From Dipetalonema caudispina (taxonomy: Eukaryota; Nematoda; Chromadorea; Rhabditida; Onchocercidae): a stretch of 64,000 nt of DNA. Under the pieces are notes generated by a model. It had not been told where the DNA came from, did not search any database, and saw nothing but the letters and a program-made list of their open reading frames with translations. Below, in pieces: positions 14,589 to 28,500 of this stretch. The stretch's first letter is position 1; every line of letters starts with the position of its first letter. The position numbers were made by a program, and so were the translations under genes. The stretch lies in contig JABVXV010000110.1 in the NCBI GenBank assembly GCA_013365325.1, positions 1-64,000 on the forward strand. The letters are read 5' to 3'.

Positions 14589-15303
14589 CTAGCAAGGACG
14601 ACAATTGGCACGAAGTATCGGTAATTGAGGAAATGATAGATCATGCTATTTCTCATAGGATAATTTGTGTTTCTTTGTTTTGTATTTACTGCATATGATT
14701 ATAGAACAAGTTGAAAATGCAAAACATGATAAGTAAAAAAACATATCAAAATTTCTGTGTTTAAAAGTCATTTAGTTATGTCCATATATTTTCAGCACAG
14801 CCAATAAACTCAATTGAATTATTTGCGAGTGGAAAACAGTTCATTTTCCCAGCTCTTATGCTGTTTGGATCACTAATGCTTTGGTAAGCTTCACGAAGAG
14901 AATTTGAAAGTCTCTCTGTTACTAAAATTATGCATTTCGCAGATATGAATGCCCGGTACTTATTGCCGTTTCTGAATTACCCCTTCTGAGTTGGTGAATA
15001 GGCATCAAAATTTCATAAGATATTTTCTGTGATGGTATTTATATATATTTTAAAAGTTTTCTCAAAGAAGTGTAATATTACTGAAGGATATAGATCACTT
15101 GAAACGGTATACAATTTATATGTTATCAAACAGCCGGATTCTCAACACGTGAAGCGAAAAAAGTGGGTAGCATTATATTAAGTTGTAAATGATCTTGCAG
15201 GCTATTGTGTGTGTGTGTGCTTCGCTTGAAGAAATTTTCCGATATTAAAGTTGAAGAACTACAGCTTGCTGAAGCAGTTCGTCTTCTAGATAATGAATGG
15301 TAA
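10526..15303 (+). CDS. membrane-anchored trehalase (GH37)
   Basis: Thirteen exons: 10526-10624, 10770-10963, 11204-11347, 11473-11681, 11876-11978, 12159-12348, 12416-12578, 12634-12745, 12894-13123, 13246-13442, 13657-13816, 14796-14883, 15201-15303. They are in phase throughout and give 663 residues. Trehalase hydrolyses trehalose to two glucoses. Family marks: IYCSG near residue 75, signature 1 PGGSFQIYFYWDSYW (about 198-212), RPEN (320-323), ESGLDFSTRW with catalytic-type Asp354, signature 2 QWDYPNGWPP (about 495-504), and GSGGEY with catalytic-type Glu569. A short hydrophobic N-terminus (about 3-12) may be a signal peptide. Residues 616-637 form a membrane segment followed by a basic tail, so the enzyme would be cell-surface like insect Tre-2. 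Oddities: the usual Arg and Glu of signature 1 (PGGRFxE) are Ser and Ile, and the Gln of RSQPP is His. Nematodes carry several tre paralogues; which one this is cannot be told. Confidence 0.9.
14557..14588. repeat. poly-T tract, 32 nt
   Basis: Uninterrupted run of 32 T inside the 979-base intron 11 of the trehalase gene, the gene's longest intron. Confidence 0.95.
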
Positions 15304-18300
15304 AAGATGGATTGTTAACTGATTCGATAAATCATCTTAATCCACGTGTCCACCCCAGATTTACGTGTCTTTCATAGTTTTCGGGTCGATTATCATTTTT
15401 ATTTTGTCCTGTTCACTTTTTTGTTATCTTTTTCTCGAAGAAATTTCTTTTTGCTTACTTCTTTGGCATTGTATTAGGTTTATTATTTTGTCTGCACTGT
15501 TTTATTGTATTTTTACATATGTCATGCTCGCACTTGCTTGTGTATGAGATAAATGTAGGAAATATGGACCGAACTTTTCTCTCAAAATCTTGGATTTATT
15601 CCACTATTATTCTCTAATATTTTGGGAACTTTCACTTTGCTACTGTTTATAACACCCTGTTTATAAGCCATTTTTATCTCATTTTCCCTTTTTTTGCTTG
15701 AAGTTTTCACAGTGAACTAAGCAAGTTTACTTCTGTTGCAACTGGAAAACACTGTAGACGTTTGTAACTTAAGAAATTTTGATAGCAATTCGTTCACCCA
15801 TTAAACCATTGTGCAAAAACTTTTACTGAAAGTAAGGTTCCTCATCCCAGTGAATTCTTTCTACTTCCAAAGAAATTTTTTTTTTTTTTTTTTGAATGGT
15901 TGTATGTTTAAAATGAATCAAAAGAAAAAGCCAACATCGGTTGCAAATATTCTCCGGCTGGTGACCGAATAATTATGTAAGTATTTCTTGCTTTTGTTTT
16001 CTTCTTCGCTATAGAGAAGTATAACTGTGACCTGATTTACCTGCAAATCAATTAGTTTTGAAGGCTTCTTCCAAAGTTTTTAAATCTTACTGGTTCAATG
16101 ATTCGTTGAGACTTGTAATTGTGCGCTTGTCATGAACAAATTCAAGTATTACTAACTATGGCGATGAAAAAGTACGGTAGTATCATGTTAGTAACCTGAA
16201 ATTCTCATATTACATTTGAGTTTCATTGGAAACAGAAAATGCTTCTGAATAACGGCTGAAGAAGTCGATCGAACTCAAACAAAAGCAAGGAAAATTATAT
16301 GACAGAAATCTAGCGAAGTTTGGTGAATTGCCGATAACATAGGTTTATTAGTTTTTTCCCCTTGGGGTGATTGCCTTCATTCAATTTTATCTCTTCACAT
16401 GGAAACAAAAATTTGTTTCTTCCTCAGTTCCGTGCATTACTTGCCATGTTGTGAAAATAGACAGATCTGATATAAAGTGGAAAACGTATTTCAGAATTCT
16501 ATTGTTGTTAAATGCTTCTGATTGTTTATAAGTAGAGAATTCGAGACATGTGATTGTTAAATGGATTTCCAGATTTTTGTGAGCTTTAAGAATTCGTTTC
16601 TTAAATCAATAATTCCAACTTCTAATCATTCGCAACTAATTATTTTAGCTGTATAAGTCAGCTCTGCTATTTAATCTTTGAGAAACTTATTCTGAAAAAA
16701 CCATTTCAAAAAAGTATTTTTGTCTGTCTGTGTGATATATTTCCATCAAAGCATGTTTTTTCTCTTTCTTGATAAGTGTTCAGTTTCATACATAGATTAT
16801 TCCATTTGAAAAAATCATCGGGAAGCAAATAAAGTAGTTTGCGGTACGTAAAACAGTAGAGAAAGTTGTTTCGTCTATTGGTGTTTTGTCGATTCCAGTC
16901 CGTAAATTTTAGATGGAAATTATCTCCAAATTGATTACTAAAGAGGCATTTCAGTAAAGAGTGTTTTACTTTCAAAGCAATTCGCATAAACTTTAACTTC
17001 ATATTTATTTAGGCCTGCTATTTCTACTTATAATAACATTTGAAAGAACAGGATTCAGATCCGTCTGAACCTCGACTTAAGCAACAAGACCGGATCAAAG
17101 TTAAGGTGTAGAAGCCAATTGTTTCTTTTATACAAGATGATAGTTAAAATTAAAGGTGATTTTTTTTCATTATTTGGTCAACAGCTTTTCAGTATGAACT
17201 TACAGGTTGTATCTCAAAAGATTCGTGAAATTAAAGCAAGTAATGCAACCATCAATTCCTTGATATCTATCGATTTCTCTCATTTCTTTCATAAAGCGAA
17301 CCATGTAATAAAAAAATTAGAAAGGTTGAGTGTTAGGATGCAAGTCTTTTAAATTATGATATAATTATTACAAAATTGCCAATACTTTTAATAGGACTGT
17401 CTATCTAAGTGACTTGAATACAAGCTACGATTGCGATAGGTCTTCCACAAGAAGCTTCCAGCGCAAATTTGTTTAGATTTTATGCTGACAGCCATGAAAA
17501 AAGTAGAATCTTAATTAATTGCACCAATTTTCTTCAACTGTACCAGTTTGATTGAATTTATCCAAACAAAAGAAAGGAACGCGAAACCGAAACTCGGTTG
17601 GTTCGAAAGAAAAAGAGCTGCGAAACTTGAAGTACTTTAGTGGTTGTGCAAGAGAGAGGGTTTGAAAACTTTCAGTTGATCTTTGAATTTTCGGATTTTT
17701 AATTTTGCAAGAGAATTCCTGAAAAACTTCCACTACTCCCTAAAAATTTCAAATAATCGCCATTCATTTCTTGCTTCCTTTTTTCCGCATATTCCACATA
17801 GCGGAGCTATTAAAAGAATGGATGAGTAAAGGAAGTCCAAGACTTTACTGCAGTTAATACATATTTTTAATTAATATCTATAGGATGTGTCGGAAACCTG
17901 TAGGCTTTGTATGCCTGTCTGGACGTATTCGCTAGCCTTCATATTTGAGTATTCATATAATCACCGTATTCCACAAGCGTGAGCATTTGGCCGTAGAGAA
18001 AAGTTTATCACATTGTATAACATCCAAATATTTGCAATGATGAGTGTCTTAATATCCTCACGAAATCACGTCCAAACAGCTGGGCCATGGACATGCGGAT
18101 ATTGCCGATGTTTTTATACAAGCTGAGTCCATCATATTAGCCTGATAAAGCTCAACAACTGGAGTTATCCTAGCTTGACTAATGGGTTAATTGAACAAAA
18201 CCATTTTATAGAATAATTTCCCAACCTTTTCAAAATCCAGTCATTATGATTAGAATAAATTACGTCATAACACCGGAGATACAACAACTGCATTGAATAG

Positions 18301-19037
18301 CGATTTAGTCTTGAACAGCCCTGATCTTGCACGATGATTATCTCACTAGTACCCACTTGGTACTAAGATCAAGACAAGACGATCATAAATTTGAAGGAGT
18401 CAGAGATGACTTTGTTACGGTGCTAGCTTTACGTCATTAACATGAAATAGTCTGGACACATCTATTCGGAACTCATAGTTTCGATACAATTTTAGGAATT
18501 ATTGTTGAACAAACTATTGTTGTCTTGGATAGGTGACAGTGACTTCTAAGATTGTCTTCCACTTGTTACCTTAGGATAGCGTAACTTCAGGTACCCTTAT
18601 TGATAAAATCGCTGATGAAGGAACCGAAACCTGAGATGTCTCTTAATTCTTGTCTTAAATAAAAAAAAAAAGTTTAAGAAATATGGTAATAGTATATTAG
18701 TTTTATAAAAGCCTACTCTTGTAAACAAGATCGAGACATGGCTTTTCACATAGTCAAATATCGTTAATTTTGAATTAACGATAATAATGTTGATAGCAGT
18801 TCTAGCTTGCAAAACTGCAATATATCAGCAGAGGTGTTATTTTTCCATATGTGTTTTGCTGTCAAATAATCTCCCTCTCTATATTCTTCTTTTTTTTTTT
18901 CACTTTTTGTTTACTGGTCTCTCTTCCTGTTCATAAGAATCTGAGATCTGTATTTCTAATATCTCATATTTCTAAGATAACTCACAAAATGTTTGTAATC
19001 AATATTTGATTGATTTGCCAAAGTCGATGATGCATAA

Positions 19038-19090
19038 TTAACTTATTTTATCAGAAAACTTCAGTCTTAACTTATTTTATCAGAAAACTT
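19038..19090. repeat. tandem duplication, 29-bp period
   Basis: The 24-base word starting TTAACTTATTTTATC occurs at 19038-19061 and again at 19067-19090 with only a 5-base spacer. It is a simple recent local duplication. Confidence 0.9.
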
Positions 19091-20140
19091 TAGAGAATAT
19101 TTCTCTACACAGAAATGACACATATTACCGACCGATAACAAGGAAAAAAAACGATTTCCTTACCGATATCTAAATTATTGGTATTAATCATGCAATGCTT
19201 GATCAATTTAGAGTACTATTTCTGCATATGCCATTACATACATCATAGATATGCTAACTTGAAGTCGTATCAAAAATACAACGATCATATGAAGTATACA
19301 TGTGAACATGGCATCCATTATATAGAAATATTGAAATAACGATACCAGGAATGGCGAAAATTCGACGGCATGTAGCATGATTATATGTCGTATTCAGCCT
19401 GATGCTAAATCTTCGGATATGCTGTTGACAGAACATAGTTGTATGTGTATTATTTATTCAGTAGTAATATGAGGATATATAAACACATAGAAGCGTAATC
19501 ATACAAAACTCCTAAAAAAATTTTGATTGAGCATTTATTTTGCGAATTAGAAATACTTTGTTTTCATTGGCCACAATTATTGGATGTTTTGAGACTCGCA
19601 AAGTAGCACTCTCGTTTGAGTATTTCAGTTCCGAGCATTTTACTATCAGTATGTTTAGTGATCTGATACAGATTGATTTTACGTCACTGGACGTTTCGGG
19701 GTTTTTGCATTTTCTTCTCATTTTTTAATTTTGATTCCGTGCTTTACATAGTTTGTTTCACTTTATTAAGATCTTACCGATTTCAAGTATGAAGTACTTG
19801 CTCAATATTTCCATGATGTAAAGATGGTATATTCACGAGTTCTCGAATGGATTCGACGATTAGATAACATCGGATTTCCTCTTCATTTTCGAAGCCTGGC
19901 ATCATTCAAATTTATTCATCAAAACTGATAGCTATTGTGCCTATAAAATGGAAATAACCATTGAAAGGAATCGGACTCCTCAGAGTTTTTATATTGTCAT
20001 CACTTCCTGCACTCCAATTCTATTGATTCATCGGCGTCACTATCACTATCCATTCTCTTCTTCAATTTCGCTTAGTTTGGATATATTTAAATCAAAGTTG
20101 GGAAAGTTGCGCTACTGAACGCTTCAAGTCTATCCATCTG

Positions 20141-20209
20141 CATGTATGTGTGTATGTTGTGTGTGTATGTGTGTATATGTGTATTTATGTGTATGTGTAT
20201 GTGTATATG
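20141..20209. repeat. TG/TATG microsatellite
   Basis: Alternating purine-pyrimidine tract of TGTA, TGTG and TATG units over about 70 bases. It lies in non-coding DNA. Confidence 0.9.
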
Positions 20210-22585
20210 CACTTCTTGTGAATCACTGTGAACGTAACGTTGAAGAGCAAGAAAAGTAAAATAAAGAAGGGAGTCCTTTTAAAGCAAAAGATCAGTTGGA
20301 GGACAGGTAGACAATGGAGTATATGAATAGTAAAGAACATCTGAACTTTAATATGAGATACTAATTAAACGGTTTAAAGAAGTTGGACAAGTGAAAACGA
20401 TAGCAGTTAAAAATTTTAAAATAGAGACAACGGCTTTGCCTTTTTTTTTTTTACAACCGTTTTGATTAATTCCACTGTTCACAGTTAGATATAACTGTGG
20501 GGAGTGAAAAGGTGCTTGATTCAGATACCGCAAAACATCACATTTGACAGGACTTTACAGCTATTTATCAATTCAGGGTGGAGATTTTTCAACGAAGTCC
20601 GAGACAGCTCCGCCATTACATCACTCAACGATTGTATCCGTTAAGATTTGATCGATTTGTGTATATGCACATTTGAAGCTGGAAGATTTTTAATTATTGA
20701 TGAATTTCTGAAGCAAAAGTGGGCTGTTTGGGACAAGGAAAGGAAGAATTTTCTGGACTGGGGTCCAAAATATTCTCAAACAAAAATAACTTTATCGAAT
20801 TGGCTGGACTTCAATTCAAATGATCCTTATTAGGCTAGTCACCTCCTAGGATCTTACCAAGCTAATTGCTTCCTGAACTGCCAATAATACTACTCCTTTT
20901 TCATATTTCACCTACTTGGATTGCAAAACATAAAGTTGTAAGCGGTAATATCAGCTATATAGAATGTTGAATCCAACAAACTGATCTTCTCAGTTGAATT
21001 TACTACATGTGATAGTTCTATAGCCTCATTCAAATTTGTGGTCCCAACTGAAATCGATTAACAGCATCAAAAGAGCTGGCTTTACACCTTGAAATCCTCC
21101 GGAGGCTTACTTTCGAGAAAGCACATCTTCTCATTTACAATTGCAATTTTGAAAGATACCCTTCAGTTAACTTTTCTGAACGAGTATGAAGCGAGATTAC
21201 CACTATCACCCAAGCCTTCAACGTGATCTCTTTCGATATAACCAAAACGTAATCGCACTCAGAATATGATCACATCATTTACATATCTCCTGAGCTAGCC
21301 TCAGTAACAGATATGGCTTGCTTTCAATCCCATCTGCAACAAATCTGTATGACATCATGAATTGTTAGCAATATGTCAGATATGTTTTTTATCTCTTACT
21401 GCAATTGGTGCTATATCTGCTACGTCCTTCACTTAACGAAAAATTGTTTACTTACATGATCGCAAAGTGGGGACTTGAGACAAAATGATCTCCTCTATCA
21501 TCGTCAGCGATTAAGTCACTATAATCTTCAGCAGAGAGTAATAAAGAGATTGATGCTAGAACGCAATTTTGATCAGCATTTCTCTTCTCGGTTTAAACAG
21601 GCGATTTTTACCATATTTTTGTTTAAACATCATTGCCTTTAAGCAGATCAGTAGTTTACATTAATTTCGTGTTCACTACAAAGATTTTATTTATCCTTTG
21701 CCTCTACTTTTCAGCTTTTGCAGCATTTTCGTTCCTTTCGTAAGATTTCAGCAATGGGTACCCCAAGCCGTAATTAATTGAGTTATTTGACGCCATTTAT
21801 TCACATCATAATTTCGTTCATTTTTTTGCGAATTGTATTGAAACATGTAATGAAAAGCTTGGATTATCAACGATCAACCTATATTGTACTCTTCTTGGTT
21901 AATATGCGAAATGAAGGGATAAATAATACAATATCATCGAAGATCGACTTTAAAAGACGCTCACTTAAACTTTCCATGATGACAACTTAGTTTAGTCTGA
22001 GATTCCTGACAATTTCTCACGATACGACTCACTCCAAAGGTCTATCTGAGAAATATGTGAAGATTGAGATTCATCCCATTGCAATGCTAAACGTTCGCTT
22101 ATCAACTGTCTTAAATTTACAAACGGTAGTTAGAAGTATTGCAAACATTAAAAACTCTGAAGTCCCAATATTCTGAAAGCTCTGAAGTCTTTGCTAAATT
22201 GTACATTTATCTCTGGAACATTCGAATTACAACTGTACGATTGCCTCGCACTCTTAAAATGAGTAGTAAATTAAGTATTCCCCCCAAATTAATAGATAAC
22301 GAATGATGATACCTAAAGCGTCCGGATTGTTTCGTTAGTACAATTTACATTACCGAACGGTCGTATTCTTCAGGGATTTGGTATTCTCAGTAATGATGTT
22401 AGCTTGGCATATGATTTTGTTTCTAAATATAAACGTGATGGTTTCTTTTGTTAATTCCGGAAAGGCAGCTATATAACGAACGGGGTGGAGCTCTGAATGT
22501 GCAACAGCTAGAACGAGCATTAAGCATCAGTCTGAATAAGTTGAGACGAAGTAAAGCTTCAAAATAATCGCATGGTTGAAAACTG

Positions 22586-25500
22586 TTGCTGCTTTCCGAC
22601 TGCTTCTGCAATAACGGAAAAAATACAAGTAGTGATATATTTACAACAATTATAATATCAAAATACTTTTTGACCGTAACTACAACGATCTGTTTATCAT
22701 CCGAATATGAAAAAGCTGGAAGCAACTCGTCATCCTACATTATTACTCATTACTTATTCCGCATTTTATTCTGCCCTGTTTTTGCTGGACCTTTGAGGCT
22801 CCTTCTATCTGTTATTTTGCATCCACAACTGCGTTCGTCCACAGATTATTTGATATCATCACTGGCCACTAATGATCTATTGATTATATTATTTTGCCTC
22901 CCTACAACTTTGCTTAATAATCTTTTGAAAGGTTATTATTACACGTCTTCATTTTTATTTACTCGTAAAATTTTTAGAAAACTTTAGAAAATCCAAAATT
23001 CATATCAGATTAAGTTTAAACCCATTATAATAAAATAAGCAAAAATACAAAACATACGATTGAAGCTTCTTCCCAGTAACTTACATTATCGAAACAACGA
23101 AAATTGAATGACTGGCTGGAAAGTTAAAAATTTAGGGAAAGATGTTTGACATAATCAATAGTCATTCACTATTTTGATTGGGAAGATAAAATTTGAAAAC
23201 TAATACAGACCTACGAAAGCTCAAACAACTCAGATCATTTAATCGCTTGCTACATTGTTTGATTGATGGATTTCAGCGATCGTCTGAAGAAAAGGACTTA
23301 TCGATCACTGTATCAGATGTTACATAATGACAAAGGCAAGATTTTCACTCAAAATTCTTTCTTTTTATAAGAATGTAAGCCACTGCTTCATTAAGAACGG
23401 TCTCAAGTCTCGAGAAATTTCAGCCTTAAAATGGAAATCAGGAAGTCAATATCTATATGATCTTAGAGTTCCAGAAATTAACAAAAATTTTCCTACTCGG
23501 TTTTTTCGGTCATAATTTATTACGCTCAATGAATCTTCTTCTGACTCTGAATCCAAACAACAATCACACAGAGTTGTTTAGTAACTTAATTCCTTAAACG
23601 AACAATTTTTTTTCTTTACTGCGTTGTGAATCCATGGTACCCAATGATGCATTAGAGATAAAAGCTTGTATGTAAAAAGTTAGTTTGCGAGATGTACTTC
23701 TGGTTCCAATTTTGGAAAAGCAAGGCATTTTAGTTTGTAATTGGAATCCACAATTGATTTATAACAGACATGGAGCTGAGTGTATTCAAGCTGTAATTGC
23801 TTATTGAGATTAAGCAAAAATGTTACTCAAATCAAGATGTTGCTGCAGTAGGTAAGTGAAGTGCTATTTCTGTGCAAAAAATGAAGGTACTGTTGTATTG
23901 GTCAGTGTTACTCGTTACTCTCTCATAATCGATGAGCTTATAATGATATCGCTGATCAAAAGCTCGATGTAAATTAAAGGATGTAATACTGATTGAATAT
24001 AAATAGGCTATTTCCGTCCAATAACCTTTAAATCTGAGAACTTTTCCTGAAAAATGCAGAATATCCATTAAAACAGCAAATGCATTTGTATAGTATCCAG
24101 CAACTGGTAACGAGTTTCCTGGAAATTGAGAAGAGGACAGATGGTAAAAGTTTTAAATGGTCTCTATCTATCCATTTCAATTCGATACGATTCACTGCTT
24201 TTGCATTTTCTTCTTATAAAGGTTCGCAAGACGACTAATTGACTGAATGACTGAAAATTCCTAATTTTACATGGGAGTCCTTAGAGAGGGAAGAAAACAG
24301 ACACGCCTAAGAGCTCATCAAGCTTATAACCATTTCAAAAAACTTCATAATGATTTGAAAAAATGAACACTCAGCTGAAGTGATATATCCTGATTCTGAG
24401 AACGACTAAAACTATTCTTTGTGCATCATAGTTCCTCTTTTCCCTCATTGCATTCCTGCATAAATAAATGTAATTGCTCAAGATTTCGAGCGATAATCTC
24501 GACTATCGCTTTTGTCATAACTATCTTTTCAACTTGATCACAGTTGCTAGCTCATGTTTTGCTACTCCAATATTTCCTAACCACTGTCATGACACTATGA
24601 TAAGCCGATCATTTTATATTTGTAGAGATACTTGAAAATAAGCCATCGTTAGTTCTATATTTTCAAATATCGGATGTATCTGGAAATTGTCTGTGCAATT
24701 GTTGACACCCTATTATGATAGGTTTCCATACTAAATTTTATAGTCCATTTGCTGAATATTGGCTCTTGGCTTTTCTTTTACGTTTGTAAAATTAAGTCCA
24801 AATTCTCCACTGTAATTGGTTTTCCGGCCGGGTTCCTGAACTTTGGTATTAGATTCTTGAAAAAATTATTTTTTTCTCTTTCTGCACTGCAAACTCCTTT
24901 TCATTTTTTTTAAGTTATTATCTTATTGAAATGCGAATGAAATTGTTATACAGATGATATCATTTAATCAGACTGAAATTCCGCCCAAAAACGAAATAAA
25001 TTCAAGGAAGGTAAGAGCATCAAGTGTGACAAGATTTAACTTAATTTTTTATTTTCCGTCTTTCTGTCCTTCAATCTGTGAAGAAATATGCAGCTACGCA
25101 AGAAGCCAAAAGTTTCTGTCAAATTGAATTGGGACAAAAATTGATCCAAGTTTTCAACAGTTATTCAGAATTTTTTTAGAAATTGGAAAAGTTTAGATGA
25201 AACATTTGATCTCAATAGGTCTTCACATTATTAGGATGATAATTGTAATTCATACTAACAGTTAATCTAAAACTATATACTGAGAACGAACGATATGTTG
25301 GATTCCAGTAAATCATAAATTTATTTCAATATTCTTCACTTGTTTTTGAAAAATTTTTCGGAAAAGATCAGAAGATTTTTTATGCCCAACTTTGCATTTA
25401 AATTTTAAACTATGAAACTAGCTTTTTCACTTATTAAAGTAATCGTTGCCAGTATTAATGTCGATAATAAAAATCAGATCATTTACGGATTAATTAGTTA

Positions 25501-28500
25501 TTCAGCTATGATTAGATGATAGTTTGCAAAGACTGCTGATGTATTACTAATGCTGCAATGATAAAAATGGATGAATCGATTGGTTTTAGGCCGTATTAAT
25601 AGTTTAAAGTGTTTCTAAAATGTTGGAAAGTATATTTGAAACAATTCAAATTTTATAGATTGCAAGGATTGTTATAAAACATGACGCAGCAAAGTTGCTA
25701 TTATTATTTTTATTATTGAAGAGATCATTCAGTGAAAGCTCTTCCGTGAGAGTTCAGACCGAGTGATTTCTCTCGAGATTTCCTTGTAACTTTTATAGTA
25801 AATCAACTCGTCAATAAGTGAAAGCTCAAGAGTTATCCATGAGATGAGGTAAATATATGACTATTCAAATTGTTAGGAGATTTCTTTTTTTGGAATGTGA
25901 TATGCTTTGGTGCAGTATTTTGAAAATTATTGAGCAGATTTAACAAATTTGTATGCGCAAAATAATGTTTCGATATATTTTCGTAATGGTTTAGGGAATT
26001 GACTTATTTCTTAGGAAGGAAGAGGTTATGCAAGGATACGAGGAAAAATTGAAAATTTGAAATGAACCACATCATCCATTCGAAAACTTTGCAATTACTA
26101 CCGTAATTCCAACTTTTATAGCACAGTAGAAATTTAGTCACCAATTAACTTTTTGCGTAATAAAAGTTGCATCACAATTCTGAAGTCGAGGTATCAGAAC
26201 TTTAAAACAATTCATACTTCCCAAAGTATTATAGATTCTGGTTGACATTCCTTTATTTCTTAATTCACCTTTGATCGAGGCTCTTGATATTTTGGAATGC
26301 TCGATATAGCGTCGTCTTGACCTACTTAACGCTTCTAGCTAAATGTTTTGCAATTTACCCTTTGCTCATCACAACAGTAATAGGATAATCATATCTCGTT
26401 TTGTAAAACCAATATCAAAGAGGGAATGAAACTGAAAAAATAAGTTTATCGCTTCTGTGACCATTATGGGTGTTCTGAAAGTATTGTTACTTACAATTTA
26501 ATTCCAAGCCACATGCTTATAGTAAAAAGACTTTACACTGAATTAGTTCGTTTCATTCCCTGTTTGCGAGTACCAATTAATCCGAATTAATACTGTCTGA
26601 GCAACTATGTTCCTTTCATATATTATCTTTAAAAAAAGAAAATTGACTAAGCTTGACCAAATGTTGTGTTGAATTCATTGCTTAATGTAATGAAAAATTG
26701 ACACAAGCCTGAGCAGCATGCATACATTTGATAGTAACGAGTACGCAAAACTTTTAATGAATTAGCGTTTCATTGAAAAAGTTTTGCCTCGACTGGAAAG
26801 TTGGAAACTTTAGATTTATTGTAGTTCAGTCACTCTAAACCTGGAAAATTTTGGAAAATTGCAAATTTCTGATTGCCAGTTCAATTTTTCGACTTCTGCT
26901 ATACATGCAGTAATTTTCTACGAAGGTTTGGTAAGTGGTATCATGTTTCCTGAATCAAGTTTGAAATTTAATCTTTTAACTAGTGGAGACTGTGGTAGGA
27001 TGTTTTCCGATAGATTAAAACTTAAAATTTTTCAAGCTGTCTTTGAGAATAGCAATTGAAGCTTTGTTTTTTGTTTTTTTTTAATATGCATTCCAACGAC
27101 ATTTTGGAATTTTTGAACATATGCATAAATAATATCTTCACATTTAAAAATTAGTATTTCAAAAAAGGAAAAGCCAAACTAAATCTAAAATAAGAAACGC
27201 AATAAATGAGAAACAATTTGTGTTTCTCAATTTCTTTTTCTGGATCATGGCAAACATCAAAAAAGTAATTAACAGAATTATAGAAAGACTCTTAGGAATT
27301 TGAAAGGATGATTACTTTAATCAGTGTCTTAGTTCGAATTTATGCTATTTACAACTTTATTTATTTTAAATAAGCTTGTTTCACAGTATCGGACTATTTA
27401 CACTTCAAAACTTTTCAACAAAATGTTTTTGTCGATAGCTTGAAAAGAGATTAATTGGGTCGTGAAGTGGGAAATGAGGAACAGTGTTTTTTAGTATTCG
27501 AGACTTTCAAAGTGCCAAAAAGTAATAAAATTAAGTCAATCGAATGAATTAAAAGAGATATATAGAGTTTGTTGGATTCGAGTGTTAAAGAATGAAAAAG
27601 AAGGCTATAATGGTTTCATAAACAGATTTTCAGGTATCGAAAATTGATTGTAGGAAGAATTTTAGACAATTTTGAATATCGCGAAAGCGAAGTATTTGTT
27701 GACATGAAGGTTTTTCAACAAATGCATACCTATCCATTTTTTGAGGAACTGCTCAGACATAATGCAATGCAGCTGTGCCCTTTGGTGGGAGATCAATCCA
27801 ATTTTATCCGTTTAAATATTAAGTAAAATGCATTGAGGAGAGCACTGTCGCAAAAATGCACTAATATGGCTTCCTATGAACTGCTCTTTTCATAAACAAA
27901 CGGATTATTTAAGTTAATTCGAATATTTCTAGTAGTTTTAACTTCCAATAAGATCTATGAAATCAGCACAGCTTTTCAGAATGTCAACTTGGATTAATTC
28001 GATGAATTCCTATGCTTCAATCTTTACTCTGATTGTCGTTACAGTAAATTGTTACCTAGCAATCTGTACACGATGAAATATGCTGCCTGGGATTTCCGAC
28101 GGATACTTTATGTGATTGCAGAAATATGGATACTTGCCACAACCTTGGCGAGATTTCTGCACATAAGGATTTTCACATAATTTCAACGTATTTAACAGGA
28201 AGGAATTTTAATACTGCTTGAAAAAGTTATTTAGTGCGATTTATTTCCCGTAAACTTTTTAAAGTTTCAATTTTCGATCGTCACAGCTAGATAGTAGATT
28301 CAAAACCAAAAATGTTGATAAGTAAATCCAGCACCTAGACTAATATTTAGAAACAACATTCGCATTAGATTTTATTTATATTGGTTCCACCGAACGGTAC
28401 CTTGGTGCATGTCTATGTATCGCAACACAAGACGAAACGATAAATTTTATTAATGTAAACTTGTATTGATACTATTTGCATAATATCAGAGCTTTACACG

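Larger units (their letters stand above)
15304..22585. other. gene-poor region
   Basis: About 7.3 kb with no supported gene. Contents: an imperfect T run near 15876-15891, a 29-bp tandem duplication at 19038-19090 and a TG/TATG microsatellite at 20141-20209. Stretches around 17880-18560 and 21040-21400 have fewer stops in one plus-strand frame than such AT-rich DNA should. They could be old coding remnants, but no family is recognisable. Open frames at 17119-17352, 20648-20833 and 21778-21990 lack homology cues or splice partners. Confidence 0.4.
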
